The notes: a model not told the origin generated them from the sequence alone. A stretch of 64,000 nucleotides of DNA from an uncultured Corynebacterium sp. (GCF_947253065.1 NZ_CAMXWS010000004.1:22739-86738); one strand, 5' to 3'; numbered from the stretch's first letter, positions 40,702 through 49,807 are shown. Numbers and translations: made by a program.

Positions 40702-42366
40702 GTGTCGCGCGTAGATACAGGAGTAGGACGAGTCCCTCATAAAGGCGAAGACGTGCTGGAACGCGCTGGTAAAGCCGTTCTTCGAGCTGTCGTTGTGGTG
40801 ATTAGTGGCATTCTGGCACTCGCAGCGGGAGCGGGCTACGTGCATGCAGCTGAACTGACTTTGCACCGCGGGCATGTGGATGTCTTTCACGTCTCGGCCA
40901 GCGGTGGGCAGCTCAAACTCGACCTTCGAGAGGACGTGACTGGCCAGCACCAGACTCACGATCCGAAGGATGTTCTGCTCGAGGTGGGGGAGAACACCAA
41001 GACCGATGTGACGGCTGGCGTTGCGCAGATCGGCGAGAGTGGCTATCTCCTGCCACAGACCCAGGAAGCCGACAAACTCTGGCCCGGTTGGGACACAAAC
41101 GATGTGAAGTCCGGCGGGTTTGATGCTGTTGACATCACGTTTGAAGAGGTTGATGGACCGGGCGAGGTGTATCTCTTCCAGCAGAAGGGCTTTGGCGATG
41201 TTGCCTCCGTACTCGCGGGCGGCGAGCTGGCGTTGACCCCCGGCAGTGTCATTGAGCAGGAAGAACCGTCGCACGTTCATACCAACTGGCTGTTTACCAA
41301 GCCAGGTACCTACACGATGACAGTGAAGGCTAGCGCCGACGGCGTGGAGTCGAATGAAGCAACGTACACGTGGCAGGTGGGCGGTGAAGGATCCGGCGAG
41401 GACGCAGAGTCTGGCACCGGGACAACTAATAAAGACCGTTCTGCGACAGCTATGAGCAACGGTGCCTCCGAACCGGGGACGTCGAAGACTACGGCGAAGA
41501 ACGCCGGAAAAAATGAGTCTTCGAACAAGGGATCAGCCGCGAACAACAGCACTGCGTTGGGTAGCAAGACAGCTTCTGGCCAGCAGGCTGGAGAAGCTAG
41601 CGAGAAATGCACCGCTGCTTTGGTGCCGCGGGTGAAGGATGATCGGACCTCGCCAGCCGAGTGGAAGGACCCGGCGGGTCTTACCTTCGGTCTGGGCAAC
41701 GAGGCGAAAGCGAAACTGCCACAGGCGGTCGGACCGGTTCCGGCGGGGAATGTGTGGATGATTGGCTCCGTTCAGCAGGCCGGTGTTCCGTGGTTGGGGG
41801 CGAATACTCAGCACGAATCGCTGATTCAAAACACTACTGGCGAAGTGACGTGGGAAATCACCAAATTTGACGGTCCGGGACCGATGGCAGTGTTCACCCA
41901 AGGCGGGCTCGGCCAGGTGGTTGGCGAGGAATGGTTCCGTGCTAGCAACGGCAAGGCACAGGGCAGCCACACGATTCCGGGAAATACGCACGTGCACCCG
42001 TCGTGGGTCTTCGGCAAGGAAGGCACCTACAAGGTGACGGTGAAGCAGTCCGCGAAGACAAAGAGTGGTGAGACCGTGAGTGGATCCGCCACCTTGACGT
42101 TCGTCGTCGGCGGGAAGGGCAACGCTGATAGCGGGCACTTTGATTTCGGTACGGTCTTTGATCCCCAAGGCAGTTGCTCTAGCGACAGTGCTGCAGGCGG
42201 AACCGGTGGAAGCGGAGGTAGCGCCGATGCAGCGTCCGGTGCTGCTGGTGGCAGCCTCGCGGACACGGGCATGTCGATCATGACTTTGCCGTTCGCCATC
42301 TTGGGTGTTGGTGTGTTGGCGTTCGGTGCCGGCATGATCCGTATTTCTAGGAAACTCTTCGGATGA
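40702..42366 (+). CDS. Surface-anchored metal-operon repeat protein with LADTG sorting signal
   Basis: A 554-residue exported protein. The signal peptide ends near residue 50 (AAGAGYVHAA). Two copies of the actinobacterial surface-anchored repeat follow: residues 51-228 (GHVDVF, YLLPQT, DGPGEVYLF, HVHTNWLFTKPG) and 303-470 (GVPWLGANTQ, GPGPMAVFTQGG, HVHPSWVFGKEG), separated by an Asn/Ser/Lys-rich spacer. The end is a cell-wall sorting signal: LADTG at residues 519-523, a hydrophobic helix and RISRKLFG; LAxTG motifs are used by class E sortases. The histidine pairs (H191/H193, H430/H432) may hold zinc. First gene of the operon, GTG start behind Zur-like boxes; its end overlaps the next start. 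Confidence 0.88.
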   Translation: MSRVDTGVGRVPHKGEDVLERAGKAVLRAVVVVISGILALAAGAGYVHAAELTLHRGHVDVFHVSASGGQLKLDLREDVTGQHQTHDPKDVLLEVGENTKTDVTAGVAQIGESGYLLPQTQEADKLWPGWDTNDVKSGGFDAVDITFEEVDGPGEVYLFQQKGFGDVASVLAGGELALTPGSVIEQEEPSHVHTNWLFTKPGTYTMTVKASADGVESNEATYTWQVGGEGSGEDAESGTGTTNKDRSATAMSNGASEPGTSKTTAKNAGKNESSNKGSAANNSTALGSKTASGQQAGEASEKCTAALVPRVKDDRTSPAEWKDPAGLTFGLGNEAKAKLPQAVGPVPAGNVWMIGSVQQAGVPWLGANTQHESLIQNTTGEVTWEITKFDGPGPMAVFTQGGLGQVVGEEWFRASNGKAQGSHTIPGNTHVHPSWVFGKEGTYKVTVKQSAKTKSGETVSGSATLTFVVGGKGNADSGHFDFGTVFDPQGSCSSDSAAGGTGGSGGSADAASGAAGGSLADTGMSIMTLPFAILGVGVLAFGAGMIRISRKLFG

Positions 42367-43982
42367 GTTGGCAGCGCAGCGCACGCGCAGTAGTGGCGTT
42401 GGGGATGGTGACAGCACTTGCTGGGTGCAGCGGACCGTCTTCTGCATCAGAAGATGCCGAAGATAAGACGAAGGTCGTGGCTACGACATCAATTCTGGCT
42501 GACATTGTCTCTCATGTCGCCGGTGACGCCGCGGACGTGACTGGCCTGATCCCAGCGGGAGCTGATGCGCATAGCTACGAACTCGGACTGCGAGCAGTGC
42601 GTGAGATTGCCTATGCGGATGCGGTATTCACCAACGGGTTGCTGCTGGAGCCTCGGCAGTTGCAACGCACCGTCGAGACCACGGTGCCGGAGAACGCGCC
42701 TGTCGTTCCTGTTGCGGAGCAGGCGCAACGGCACGGTTTCCAACCGCGGCTCCTCGTGGAGGATGCAGGCTTGGACGCACCCTGGTTGGGCCTGCGCGTT
42801 GCCGTCCCAGAGGAAGACAATGCAGTCGTGTCCAAAATGGCGGTTGCTGATCTGGAGCTCACCAATGTTGAAGGGCCAGGGGAGGTGGCCGCGTACATCG
42901 TTGGCACTTTTGGCACCCCGGAGTTGCTCTTCAATTCCGCTGATGGCACGAATAAGGAAGATTCGACGACGCTTCCGGTGGATGCGCATACACATGTGAG
43001 CTGGGCGTTCAGTAAGCCGGGGGTGTATAAACTCACCGTCGGTGCGAAGGCACGCGCGGACGTGAACGCGGAGCCGACTGCGCTCCAGGAGCAAACATTC
43101 ACTGTTGCGGTCGGAGTTGATCCGCACGCAGCGGTGGCGGGCGCAGAGGTGCTTGATCACGGCCACGTGGACATTACAGCGGAATTCGGTCGCGATTATG
43201 CCGGCGGGATTTCGTTGCTCGGGGATGCGCCGAAAAGCGACCGACGTGGGGTCACGCAGTCCACGCGCCATGAATATGACCCGGACACAACGGTGATCGC
43301 CGTCCCGAGTGCAACGCTTCAGGAGGTGCCGGCCGGGCGCGAGTACCGCTTCTTGGGAAACCCAGGCGACGAGACGTATCTGCTCCCACAGGCAGTCCTG
43401 GGCAAGCACGTTCACGGTGAGTATGACCCGCATTTCTGGCACGACGTCGAGGCCGTAAAGGCAGTGGTCAAGGTGATACGCGACGAGCTGAGCGCAACAG
43501 ACCCACAGCACAGTGCGGACTACAGCACCAACGCGGAGCGCTACCTCGCCGAGCTGGACACACTCGACAGGGAGATGAAACAGATGCTGGGGACAATCCC
43601 CCAGGGTAACCGCAATTTGGTCACCACGCACGACGGTTATGGCTATCTCGCTGATGCGTATGGGCTCACCCTTGCGGGGTATGTCAGCCCGAACCCGTCG
43701 GTGGAGCCCAGCCCGCGCGATGTCATCGCGTTGACCCGCACGTTGGAAAACCTCCACGTCCCGGCAGTCTTCCTTGAACCAGCGGCACAGAGTCATCCAG
43801 CAGAGCTCACGCAAGTGGCGGGAAGACTCGGGATTCGCGTGTGCACGATCTGGGGCGACGCGCTGGACCCACCCGGGAAAGGCCCTGCACGCAGCTACAT
43901 CGACTTCATGCAGGCCAATGCCCAATCACTCGCCAGCTGTTTGGCGCCCACGAATCCCGCCCCAGAAAGGAAAAACTCATGA
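42363..43982 (+). CDS. Metal ABC transporter substrate-binding lipoprotein with inserted wall repeat
   Basis: A 539-residue TroA/ZnuA-type (cluster 9) binding protein. The lipobox is LAGC (C22). The N-lobe runs from VVATTSILADIVSHVAGD to about residue 122, with ligand H70 (GADAHSYE). Residues 123-345 are an inserted wall-repeat module (PWLG, GPGEVAAYIV, HTHVSWAFSKPG, then GHVDIT and ETYLLPQ). The binding-protein fold resumes at HGEYDPHFWHD (H357) and continues with H423 (TTHDGYGYLADAYG), FLEP and WGDALDP (D499). Four-ligand sites of this type bind Zn or Mn. Its ATG overlaps the previous stop, and its stop overlaps the next start. Members are about 300 residues without the insert. Confidence 0.9.
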   Translation: MSWQRSARAVVALGMVTALAGCSGPSSASEDAEDKTKVVATTSILADIVSHVAGDAADVTGLIPAGADAHSYELGLRAVREIAYADAVFTNGLLLEPRQLQRTVETTVPENAPVVPVAEQAQRHGFQPRLLVEDAGLDAPWLGLRVAVPEEDNAVVSKMAVADLELTNVEGPGEVAAYIVGTFGTPELLFNSADGTNKEDSTTLPVDAHTHVSWAFSKPGVYKLTVGAKARADVNAEPTALQEQTFTVAVGVDPHAAVAGAEVLDHGHVDITAEFGRDYAGGISLLGDAPKSDRRGVTQSTRHEYDPDTTVIAVPSATLQEVPAGREYRFLGNPGDETYLLPQAVLGKHVHGEYDPHFWHDVEAVKAVVKVIRDELSATDPQHSADYSTNAERYLAELDTLDREMKQMLGTIPQGNRNLVTTHDGYGYLADAYGLTLAGYVSPNPSVEPSPRDVIALTRTLENLHVPAVFLEPAAQSHPAELTQVAGRLGIRVCTIWGDALDPPGKGPARSYIDFMQANAQSLASCLAPTNPAPERKNS

Positions 43983-44932
43983 ATATTCGAACCAGCATCG
44001 CAGCATCCGTCCTCACAGCAGGGCTTTTCGGGGCACCGCTTATCGACGCCCCGTTAGCCCTCGCCCAAAATTCAGACACTGACCCAGCCCTGCAGCAGAC
44101 GGTGCAGGAGGACGAAAAGATCGCACCACTGGGAGAAAAGGTGGTGATCTCCGCTGGGCATGCAGACCTCGGCCCGTTATACGTGGACGGGGAATTGACG
44201 TTCATGGTGCGTGATGATTCGCAGGTGCCACCGGTGTGGCGCCATTTGGAGGATGTCGTCTTCGAGGTTTCTGATGAGGCAAAGCAGACCCTTCCAGAGG
44301 GCGAAGACTTTGACTTCACCGGTGCGAAGGGCGGCGATGAGGTGTGGGTGGTTCCACAAAATGAGATCCAAGGTGTCCCGTGGTTGGGGTGGAATACTCA
44401 GTCGCCCAAGGTGGTGGACACCACCGATAGGGGAGTCAACCTTGAATTCGGTGGCCATGAAGGTGAGGGGGACTTCTCCCTGTTTTTGCAGACGGGTGGT
44501 TTCAGTGAGCCGCAGCAGCTGTGGAACTCGCGGCTGAAGGGCAATCAGCCGATGTGGGTTGAGCTGAACACGCACACGCATGCCAATTGGGTATTCACAA
44601 AGCCGGGTGTTCATCTCGTCGGTGTCCGCGCGGTGGTCAAAGACAAAGACGGCGCGGAGCACGCCTCCGAGCAGGTCGTGCGCTTTGCAGTTGGTGACGG
44701 CGCTGATGTGCAGCAGGCGGCTAATGCCGAATTCACTGGTCCGTGGCGGACCGCGGATGGGGAGCAACAGCAGGACGTCGATAAGCAAGAAAGCGCGGTG
44801 TCTCCCGTGCTGTGGGTGCTTGGCGGGCTGGCTGTTGCAGCCGTGCTCCTTGGCGTATTGAGCTCCGTGATTTTGCGGCGCGCGCGTGCAGCGCGCAATG
44901 AGGCGGAAGAATCGATCGGCAGGGAGCGCTAA
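43979..44932 (+). CDS. Membrane-anchored single-repeat surface protein of the metal operon
   Basis: A 317-residue exported protein. The signal peptide ends at about residue 29 (APLALAQ). One wall repeat spans 55-260, with GHADLG, GVPWLGWNTQ and HTHANWVFTKPG (H199, H201). A short acidic spacer leads to the C-terminal helix VLWVLGGLAVAAVLLGVLSS and a basic tail; no LPxTG-like motif is present, so it should stay in the membrane rather than the wall. The ATG overlaps the binding protein stop (ATGA). Position suggests it hands metal to the lipoprotein beside it. Confidence 0.85.
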   Translation: MNIRTSIAASVLTAGLFGAPLIDAPLALAQNSDTDPALQQTVQEDEKIAPLGEKVVISAGHADLGPLYVDGELTFMVRDDSQVPPVWRHLEDVVFEVSDEAKQTLPEGEDFDFTGAKGGDEVWVVPQNEIQGVPWLGWNTQSPKVVDTTDRGVNLEFGGHEGEGDFSLFLQTGGFSEPQQLWNSRLKGNQPMWVELNTHTHANWVFTKPGVHLVGVRAVVKDKDGAEHASEQVVRFAVGDGADVQQAANAEFTGPWRTADGEQQQDVDKQESAVSPVLWVLGGLAVAAVLLGVLSSVILRRARAARNEAEESIGRER

Positions 44933-45732
44933 TGGGAGATTACCTGCAAAAATCCGTTGTTGTTGCGAAAGGCGTCGGCGTGAATTACGGCGCGACTCGG
45001 ATTTTCGAGCGAGTGGATTTCTCCGTCCGTGCTGGAGAATTCGTGGGCTTGCTCGGGCCGAATGGTGCAGGCAAAACAACGTTGATGCGTGCGCTGCTCG
45101 GGCTTGTGCCAGTGCGCGCCGGGACAGTGTTGATTGCGCGACGGATAGGCAAGGCTGCTCGTCGTGCGGTGGGCTATGTTCCACAGCGGCACTCGGTGGC
45201 CTGGGATTTTCCCATCGATGTCTATTCGATGGTGCTAGGCGGAAGGCTCGGTCTGCGTCCGTGGTGGCGCCCGGCGGGCCGCGTGGATCACATCGCCGCA
45301 GCGAAAGCTGTTGAGCAAGTCGGCCTGTGGGAGCTGCGCGATCGCCCTGTGGGAAAGCTTTCGGGCGGCCAACGGCAACGCGTCCTTGTTGCACGTGCGT
45401 TGGCGCGCAACCCGGAGCTTTTGCTTCTCGACGAACCGTTCACCGGCCTCGACATCCCCACTACCGAGCAACTTCTAGATCTGTTTCGGCAGCTTGTAGA
45501 CGATGGAGTGGCTGTGGTGATGTCCACCCACAATATCGCTGAGGCCGTCCATTCCTGCGACCGTTTGGTGCTGTTCAACCGCGGGATCGTCGCCGACGGC
45601 GCACCTGACGAGCTCGCTGAACCTGAGCCGTGGTCAATGACTTTCGGGGTGGACTCGCACTCGCGTTGGCTCGCTGGGATCGGGCTGGATTTTGCAGATA
45701 CCGCTCAGGATCGGGGAGGTGTCCATGCCTGA
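44932..45732 (+). CDS. Metal ABC transporter ATPase
   Basis: A 266-residue ATPase of the ZnuC/MntB type. Walker A is LLGPNGAGKTTLMRALLGL, signature KLSGGQRQRVLVARAL, Walker B LLLLDEPFTGLD and switch STHN. The motif YVPQRHSVAWDFPIDVYSMV is the Q-loop region characteristic of Zn/Mn importers. The ATG overlaps the last base of the preceding stop, and the permease start overlaps its own end. Confidence 0.93.
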   Translation: MGDYLQKSVVVAKGVGVNYGATRIFERVDFSVRAGEFVGLLGPNGAGKTTLMRALLGLVPVRAGTVLIARRIGKAARRAVGYVPQRHSVAWDFPIDVYSMVLGGRLGLRPWWRPAGRVDHIAAAKAVEQVGLWELRDRPVGKLSGGQRQRVLVARALARNPELLLLDEPFTGLDIPTTEQLLDLFRQLVDDGVAVVMSTHNIAEAVHSCDRLVLFNRGIVADGAPDELAEPEPWSMTFGVDSHSRWLAGIGLDFADTAQDRGGVHA

Positions 45733-46630
45733 GATCAGCTTTTTGCAATTCCTGATTGATTTAACAAACCCACAGTTGAGCTTTCTGCCTCGTGCCCTGA
45801 TCGTCGCGGTGATCGCATCGGTAGTGTGCGCGGTGGTGGGGTGCTATGTGGTGCTGCGTGGCATGGCGTTCATTGGCGATGCTGTCGCTCACGCGGTGTT
45901 CCCGGGGCTTGCAGTGGCATTCGCTCTGCAGGTTTCAGTGCTGCTTGGTGGTGCTGTTTCGGGCATGGTGGTGGCCGTGCTCATTGCGGTGTTCTCACAG
46001 CGTGAAAGGGTGAAAGAAGACACCGTGATCGGTATTTTCTTCGCGGCTGCTTTTGCGCTGGGGCTGGTGATCATCTCCCGGGTGGAGGGGTATACCGCCT
46101 CACTGACATCGTTCTTGTTCGGTTCGCTGACCGGTGTGTCCACCAATGACATGTGGGTCTCCTTGGCCGCCGGGACAGTCATCGTCGTACTGATCATTGG
46201 GCTGCAGCCGTGGTTGACAGCGGTGAGCCTTGACCGTGAGACTGCGCGCTCCATGAACCTCCCTGTGCTGGCGCTCGATCTGTTGCTGTACCTGGCAGTG
46301 ACCACCGCGGTGGTGATCTCGGTGCGCACGATCGGCAACATTCTCGTCGTCGCGCTGCTGGTTACCCCAGCCGCGATCGCCCGAATGTACACGGACAAGC
46401 TCAGCATCATGATGGCGCTCGCTGCCGGTGCCGGTGTCACCGGTTCTGTGCTTGGTGTTTGGCTGTCCTGGGCATACGACACCCCGACGGGTGCCACCGT
46501 CGTGCTGTGTCTGACCGCGATTTTTGTTCTCAGCTGGCTGTTTTCTCCCCAACAAGGACTCGTTGCTGAGCGCATCCGTAACCGCGACCCGAAAGAAAGG
46601 ATGACTGTTGATGCAGTTTCCAGTTCTTAG
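45725..46630 (+). CDS. Metal ABC transporter permease
   Basis: A 301-residue ABC-3 family permease (ZnuB/TroC type) with eight or nine helices. VVGCYVVLRGMAFIGDAVAHAVFPGLAVAF near the N-terminus and SVRTIGNILVVALLVTPAAIARMYTDKL near the C-terminus are family landmarks. ATG 45725 is chosen because of GGGGAGGTG just upstream; the frame runs back to 45692. It overlaps the ATPase gene by eight bases and the last operon gene by twenty. Confidence 0.93.
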   Translation: MPEISFLQFLIDLTNPQLSFLPRALIVAVIASVVCAVVGCYVVLRGMAFIGDAVAHAVFPGLAVAFALQVSVLLGGAVSGMVVAVLIAVFSQRERVKEDTVIGIFFAAAFALGLVIISRVEGYTASLTSFLFGSLTGVSTNDMWVSLAAGTVIVVLIIGLQPWLTAVSLDRETARSMNLPVLALDLLLYLAVTTAVVISVRTIGNILVVALLVTPAAIARMYTDKLSIMMALAAGAGVTGSVLGVWLSWAYDTPTGATVVLCLTAIFVLSWLFSPQQGLVAERIRNRDPKERMTVDAVSSS

Positions 46631-49043
46631 TTTCTCAACCCGCCGTGTGGTCGCCGTAGCTACAGTAGGGTTTCTTGCTGTCGGCAGTGGTGCGCTAACC
46701 AGTCCGGTGGTCTTCGCAGCCGATGAAGTAGACCCCAGCCATGTCCCCGGCGATGCTGGCTTTGGGGTGGATCTTCCCGCAGACACGACGATGACCGCAC
46801 AGGACGGTAAAGAGGTCGAGCATCCCTGCGCCGGCAGGAAGCTGGCCTATCACTCCCACGTCGACGGGCTGTACGGCACCCGCGACGCGGATAACAACTT
46901 GGCCGTCATGGCTGTTGATGGTCAGGCCGTTGTGCCCATGGACGATCTCTGCTTCCGTCTCGCTCCTGATGCGGATCCTGAAGGCAAGGAACTGAGCCGC
47001 ATCGCAGTGCCCGATTCAAAAGATCTGTCTTTCCTGGGTGAGCCTGGCTCGCTGGTGTGGTCTGCCCCGCAGTCAGTGAGCTTTACTGATAATTGGCGTC
47101 CGATCTGGGCTGGGTTAGGTGCATTTGACCCGAACCATGAGATCGACGGCAAAGTGCCGGACAATTTCACAGACGACACGATGCACTTTGATCTCAAGGA
47201 CTACTCCGGCCCGGGGGAGATGAATATCTTCTTTGCCGGCTCCGGCGGTGAAGGCGATGTTGAGCACGTCTTCAATAGCGCGGATGAGGAGAAACACAGC
47301 ATTGACTACGAGGTTGGTGCGCATGGTCACTTCAACTGGACATTCACCAAACCAGGCATCTACGCGATTACCTGGCAGGGCCGCGCTGAGATTGAAGACG
47401 GCACACAGGAACTCACCGAGCCAGTCACCCAGTACTGGCTTGTGGGGTCCGACGAAGAGGTCGGCCTGCCGGAGGGAACCACAACAGAACTGCGTCCCAT
47501 CACCACACCCGCGGGTAATGGCGGTGACTCAACGGTCCCCGAGCAGCCGCAGCCTGAAGAACCCAGCAACCCCCGCACGCCTAGCGAAGATTCAAAATGT
47601 CACGCGGCACGGGCATTAGCCGGTAAACCCGATACGTTCATCTCACAGGGACACCTCGATATCGCGCTTGCTGGCGGTGGGGATAAGCCACTGTCATTCA
47701 CGCTTCGCGACGGCTCAACCCCCGGGAAAACTGTCTCTCGCGAAAGCGGCTCTTTTGCTTTGGAAGTCCCTGACACAGCGAAGGCGAACCCGAAGGGTGC
47801 GACCCGTGACGCGCTACCGGGAAAACCCGAGACGCTCTGGACCTTGCCCCAGTCGCAGCAAAAGGGCCTGCCGTGGCCTGGTTTCTCCACCGAGCACCTC
47901 GCGCCGGGCACCTTGGATGCGGGCAGCACTGTGGAGGTATCCATCAGTGACTTCACCGGTCCGGGTCGCATGCTCGCTTGGCACGAATCGTTGTCTGGTT
48001 TGAAGGTCGAACTGGATTCCGGTGACCGCAGCCGGAAACTCTCGTATCCGATGAATGCCCATGACCACCTGGCCTACGGCTTCGATGCGCCTGGTTACTA
48101 CTCGGTGCAATACCGCGTGACGGGAAAGACTGTTAACGGCACTGATATTGATGAGACCCTCGATGTTCCATTCCTTGTGGGCGACGACACCATTGCGGCT
48201 GCGAAGAAAACAAAGGCTGCTGGCTATGCAGAGATTGGCAACGTCGATGAACTGTGTGTCGGAGCAGAACCCGGTGGTGCCGAAGACGAGGAGTCCCCTG
48301 AACCCCCAGGCGAACCCGAGGACCCTGCCGGTGCCAGCGGAAGCAACCCTTGGACATCCAAAGACATTGGGATGGTCGAAGGTGCAATCAAGAAATTTGA
48401 TAAGCAGCTCGAGGCGAGTCTGAAAGCCATCGGCGAAGCGAATAAGAAAGCCAACAAACAAGCCGACCAGGAGGCAAAGAAGACCGTCAAGGCCGATAAG
48501 TCGAAGAAGGCTTCTCGTGCCGGTGCCGTCGAAAAGCCTGCCAAGAAAATGAACAGCACCACCGGCGGCACGGACACAACCGCAACAACTAATGCAGTCG
48601 GTGCGCCAGCGTCGACGAATGTTGCTGCAACCTCAAGCTCTAGCAGTGCTGCCCAGAACAAAGATGTACCGCAGCCGGCAGCAGCCAGTGCTGACAACAG
48701 CGTTGCCTCTGGTGGCACCGCCAGCGGGGACAGCGTAGACGCGGCGGAAAGCGCCGACGGTGAAGATGACAATGTCGAGTCGGAAGAGGGCGAAACTTCA
48801 CCGATCCGCTCGTCGATCGATGGGGACAATCTCGAATACCTCGATGACGGGGCTCAAAGTGGGGAAGGGGAAGAGCCCACGAGTCTCGATGGCGCAGGGG
48901 CGATCGCCTCTCTCACAGCCGGCGGTTTCTGGTCCGGATTGGCCTTGGGCATTGGTGTGATGGCACTCATCGGCGGCATTGTGTTGTTCGACGCTGCACG
49001 TCGCATGGTCAAGGATTTGGAGAAATCAAAGTACGCACGTTAA
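46611..49043 (+). CDS. Large surface-anchored two-repeat protein of the metal operon
   Basis: An 810-residue exported protein. A signal peptide ends near AVVFAADE (residue 38). Repeat one spans about 70-280 (HSHVDG, GPGEMNIFFAG, HGHFNWTFTKPG; H238, H240) and repeat two about 330-540 (GHLDIALAG, GLPWPGFSTE, GPGRMLAW, HDHLAYGFDAPG; H484, H486). A lysine-rich helical segment (590-640) and a long Ser/Ala/Asp/Glu-rich stalk follow, then one membrane helix (WSGLALGIGVMALIGGIVLF) and a basic tail. No sortase motif. ATG 46611 is preferred over TTG 46608. Its length suits a receptor that reaches through the wall to collect metal. Confidence 0.86.
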   Translation: MQFPVLSFSTRRVVAVATVGFLAVGSGALTSPVVFAADEVDPSHVPGDAGFGVDLPADTTMTAQDGKEVEHPCAGRKLAYHSHVDGLYGTRDADNNLAVMAVDGQAVVPMDDLCFRLAPDADPEGKELSRIAVPDSKDLSFLGEPGSLVWSAPQSVSFTDNWRPIWAGLGAFDPNHEIDGKVPDNFTDDTMHFDLKDYSGPGEMNIFFAGSGGEGDVEHVFNSADEEKHSIDYEVGAHGHFNWTFTKPGIYAITWQGRAEIEDGTQELTEPVTQYWLVGSDEEVGLPEGTTTELRPITTPAGNGGDSTVPEQPQPEEPSNPRTPSEDSKCHAARALAGKPDTFISQGHLDIALAGGGDKPLSFTLRDGSTPGKTVSRESGSFALEVPDTAKANPKGATRDALPGKPETLWTLPQSQQKGLPWPGFSTEHLAPGTLDAGSTVEVSISDFTGPGRMLAWHESLSGLKVELDSGDRSRKLSYPMNAHDHLAYGFDAPGYYSVQYRVTGKTVNGTDIDETLDVPFLVGDDTIAAAKKTKAAGYAEIGNVDELCVGAEPGGAEDEESPEPPGEPEDPAGASGSNPWTSKDIGMVEGAIKKFDKQLEASLKAIGEANKKANKQADQEAKKTVKADKSKKASRAGAVEKPAKKMNSTTGGTDTTATTNAVGAPASTNVAATSSSSSAAQNKDVPQPAAASADNSVASGGTASGDSVDAAESADGEDDNVESEEGETSPIRSSIDGDNLEYLDDGAQSGEGEEPTSLDGAGAIASLTAGGFWSGLALGIGVMALIGGIVLFDAARRMVKDLEKSKYAR

Positions 49044-49282
49044 AGTAACCAACCGAAGTTTGAACGGGAGAGATCCCGAGCTCAAGTTTCACCGAAGACC
49101 GTCGGTCACTTGGCCGGATCTGATCCGGTTGAGTCGAAGGAATCCCCTAGGGATCGACCCACGCAGGAGAAACGTGGCATTCCTCCGCGCTTTAAAGCGC
49201 TTGTGCCTCGTGCTTCTGCACGGGGCAATTTTCATTGCTCCGGGCGGACAAGACATGAAGTAATGGGAAGGAGGCGTGTGTC
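49044..49282 (+). ncRNA. rplJ leader (L10-binding type)
   Basis: 239 bases between the metal operon and rplJ with many short inverted repeats, for example GTGCCTCGTGC against GCACGGGGCA near 49202-49226 followed by ATTTTC. The place and size match the leader by which L10/L12 represses its own mRNA. The rplJ promoter must lie at its start. No coding region is seen here. Confidence 0.5.
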
Positions 49283-49807
49283 ATGGCAAACCCGAAGAAT
49301 GTTGCTGAGCTTGCTGCCTTGAAGGACAAGTTCAAGGATGCTAGCTCTGTCTTCCTCACCGAGTACCGTGGTCTGACCGTTGGTCAGCTGCAGGAGCTGC
49401 GCGGTGAGCTCGGATTTGACGTTGAACTGCACGTCGCCAAGAACACCCTCGTGAAGATCGCTGCTAATGAGCACGGTATCGAGGGTCTCGATGACCTCCT
49501 GACCGGTCCGACTGCTGTCGCTTTCATCAAGGGCGACGCAACGGTGGACGCTGCGAAGGTCATGAAGAAGTTCGCCAAGGGTAACGAGGCTTTCGTTATC
49601 AAGGGCGGCTACATGGACGGTAACGCTCTCGACGCAGCCCAGGTGGATGCTGTCGCAGAGATGGACAACCGCGAGACCACTCTTTCCAAGCTTGCTGGCG
49701 CATTCCAGGGTTCTCTGGCGAAGGCTGCTGGCCTCTTCGAGGCTCCGGCATCCAAGACGGCACGACTCGTTGCCGCACTGCAGGACAAGCAGGAAGACGC
49801 CGCTTAA
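49283..49807 (+). CDS. rplJ: 50S ribosomal protein L10
   Basis: A 174-residue L10, the base of the L12 stalk. VFLTEYRGLTVGQLQELRGE and VAKNTLVKIAANEHGIEGL are the rRNA-binding N-terminal domain; the Ala/Lys-rich C-terminus (ASKTARLVAALQDKQED) is the L12-binding helix. AAGGAGGCG precedes the ATG, which itself ends the structured leader. Confidence 0.97.
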   Translation: MANPKNVAELAALKDKFKDASSVFLTEYRGLTVGQLQELRGELGFDVELHVAKNTLVKIAANEHGIEGLDDLLTGPTAVAFIKGDATVDAAKVMKKFAKGNEAFVIKGGYMDGNALDAAQVDAVAEMDNRETTLSKLAGAFQGSLAKAAGLFEAPASKTARLVAALQDKQEDAA

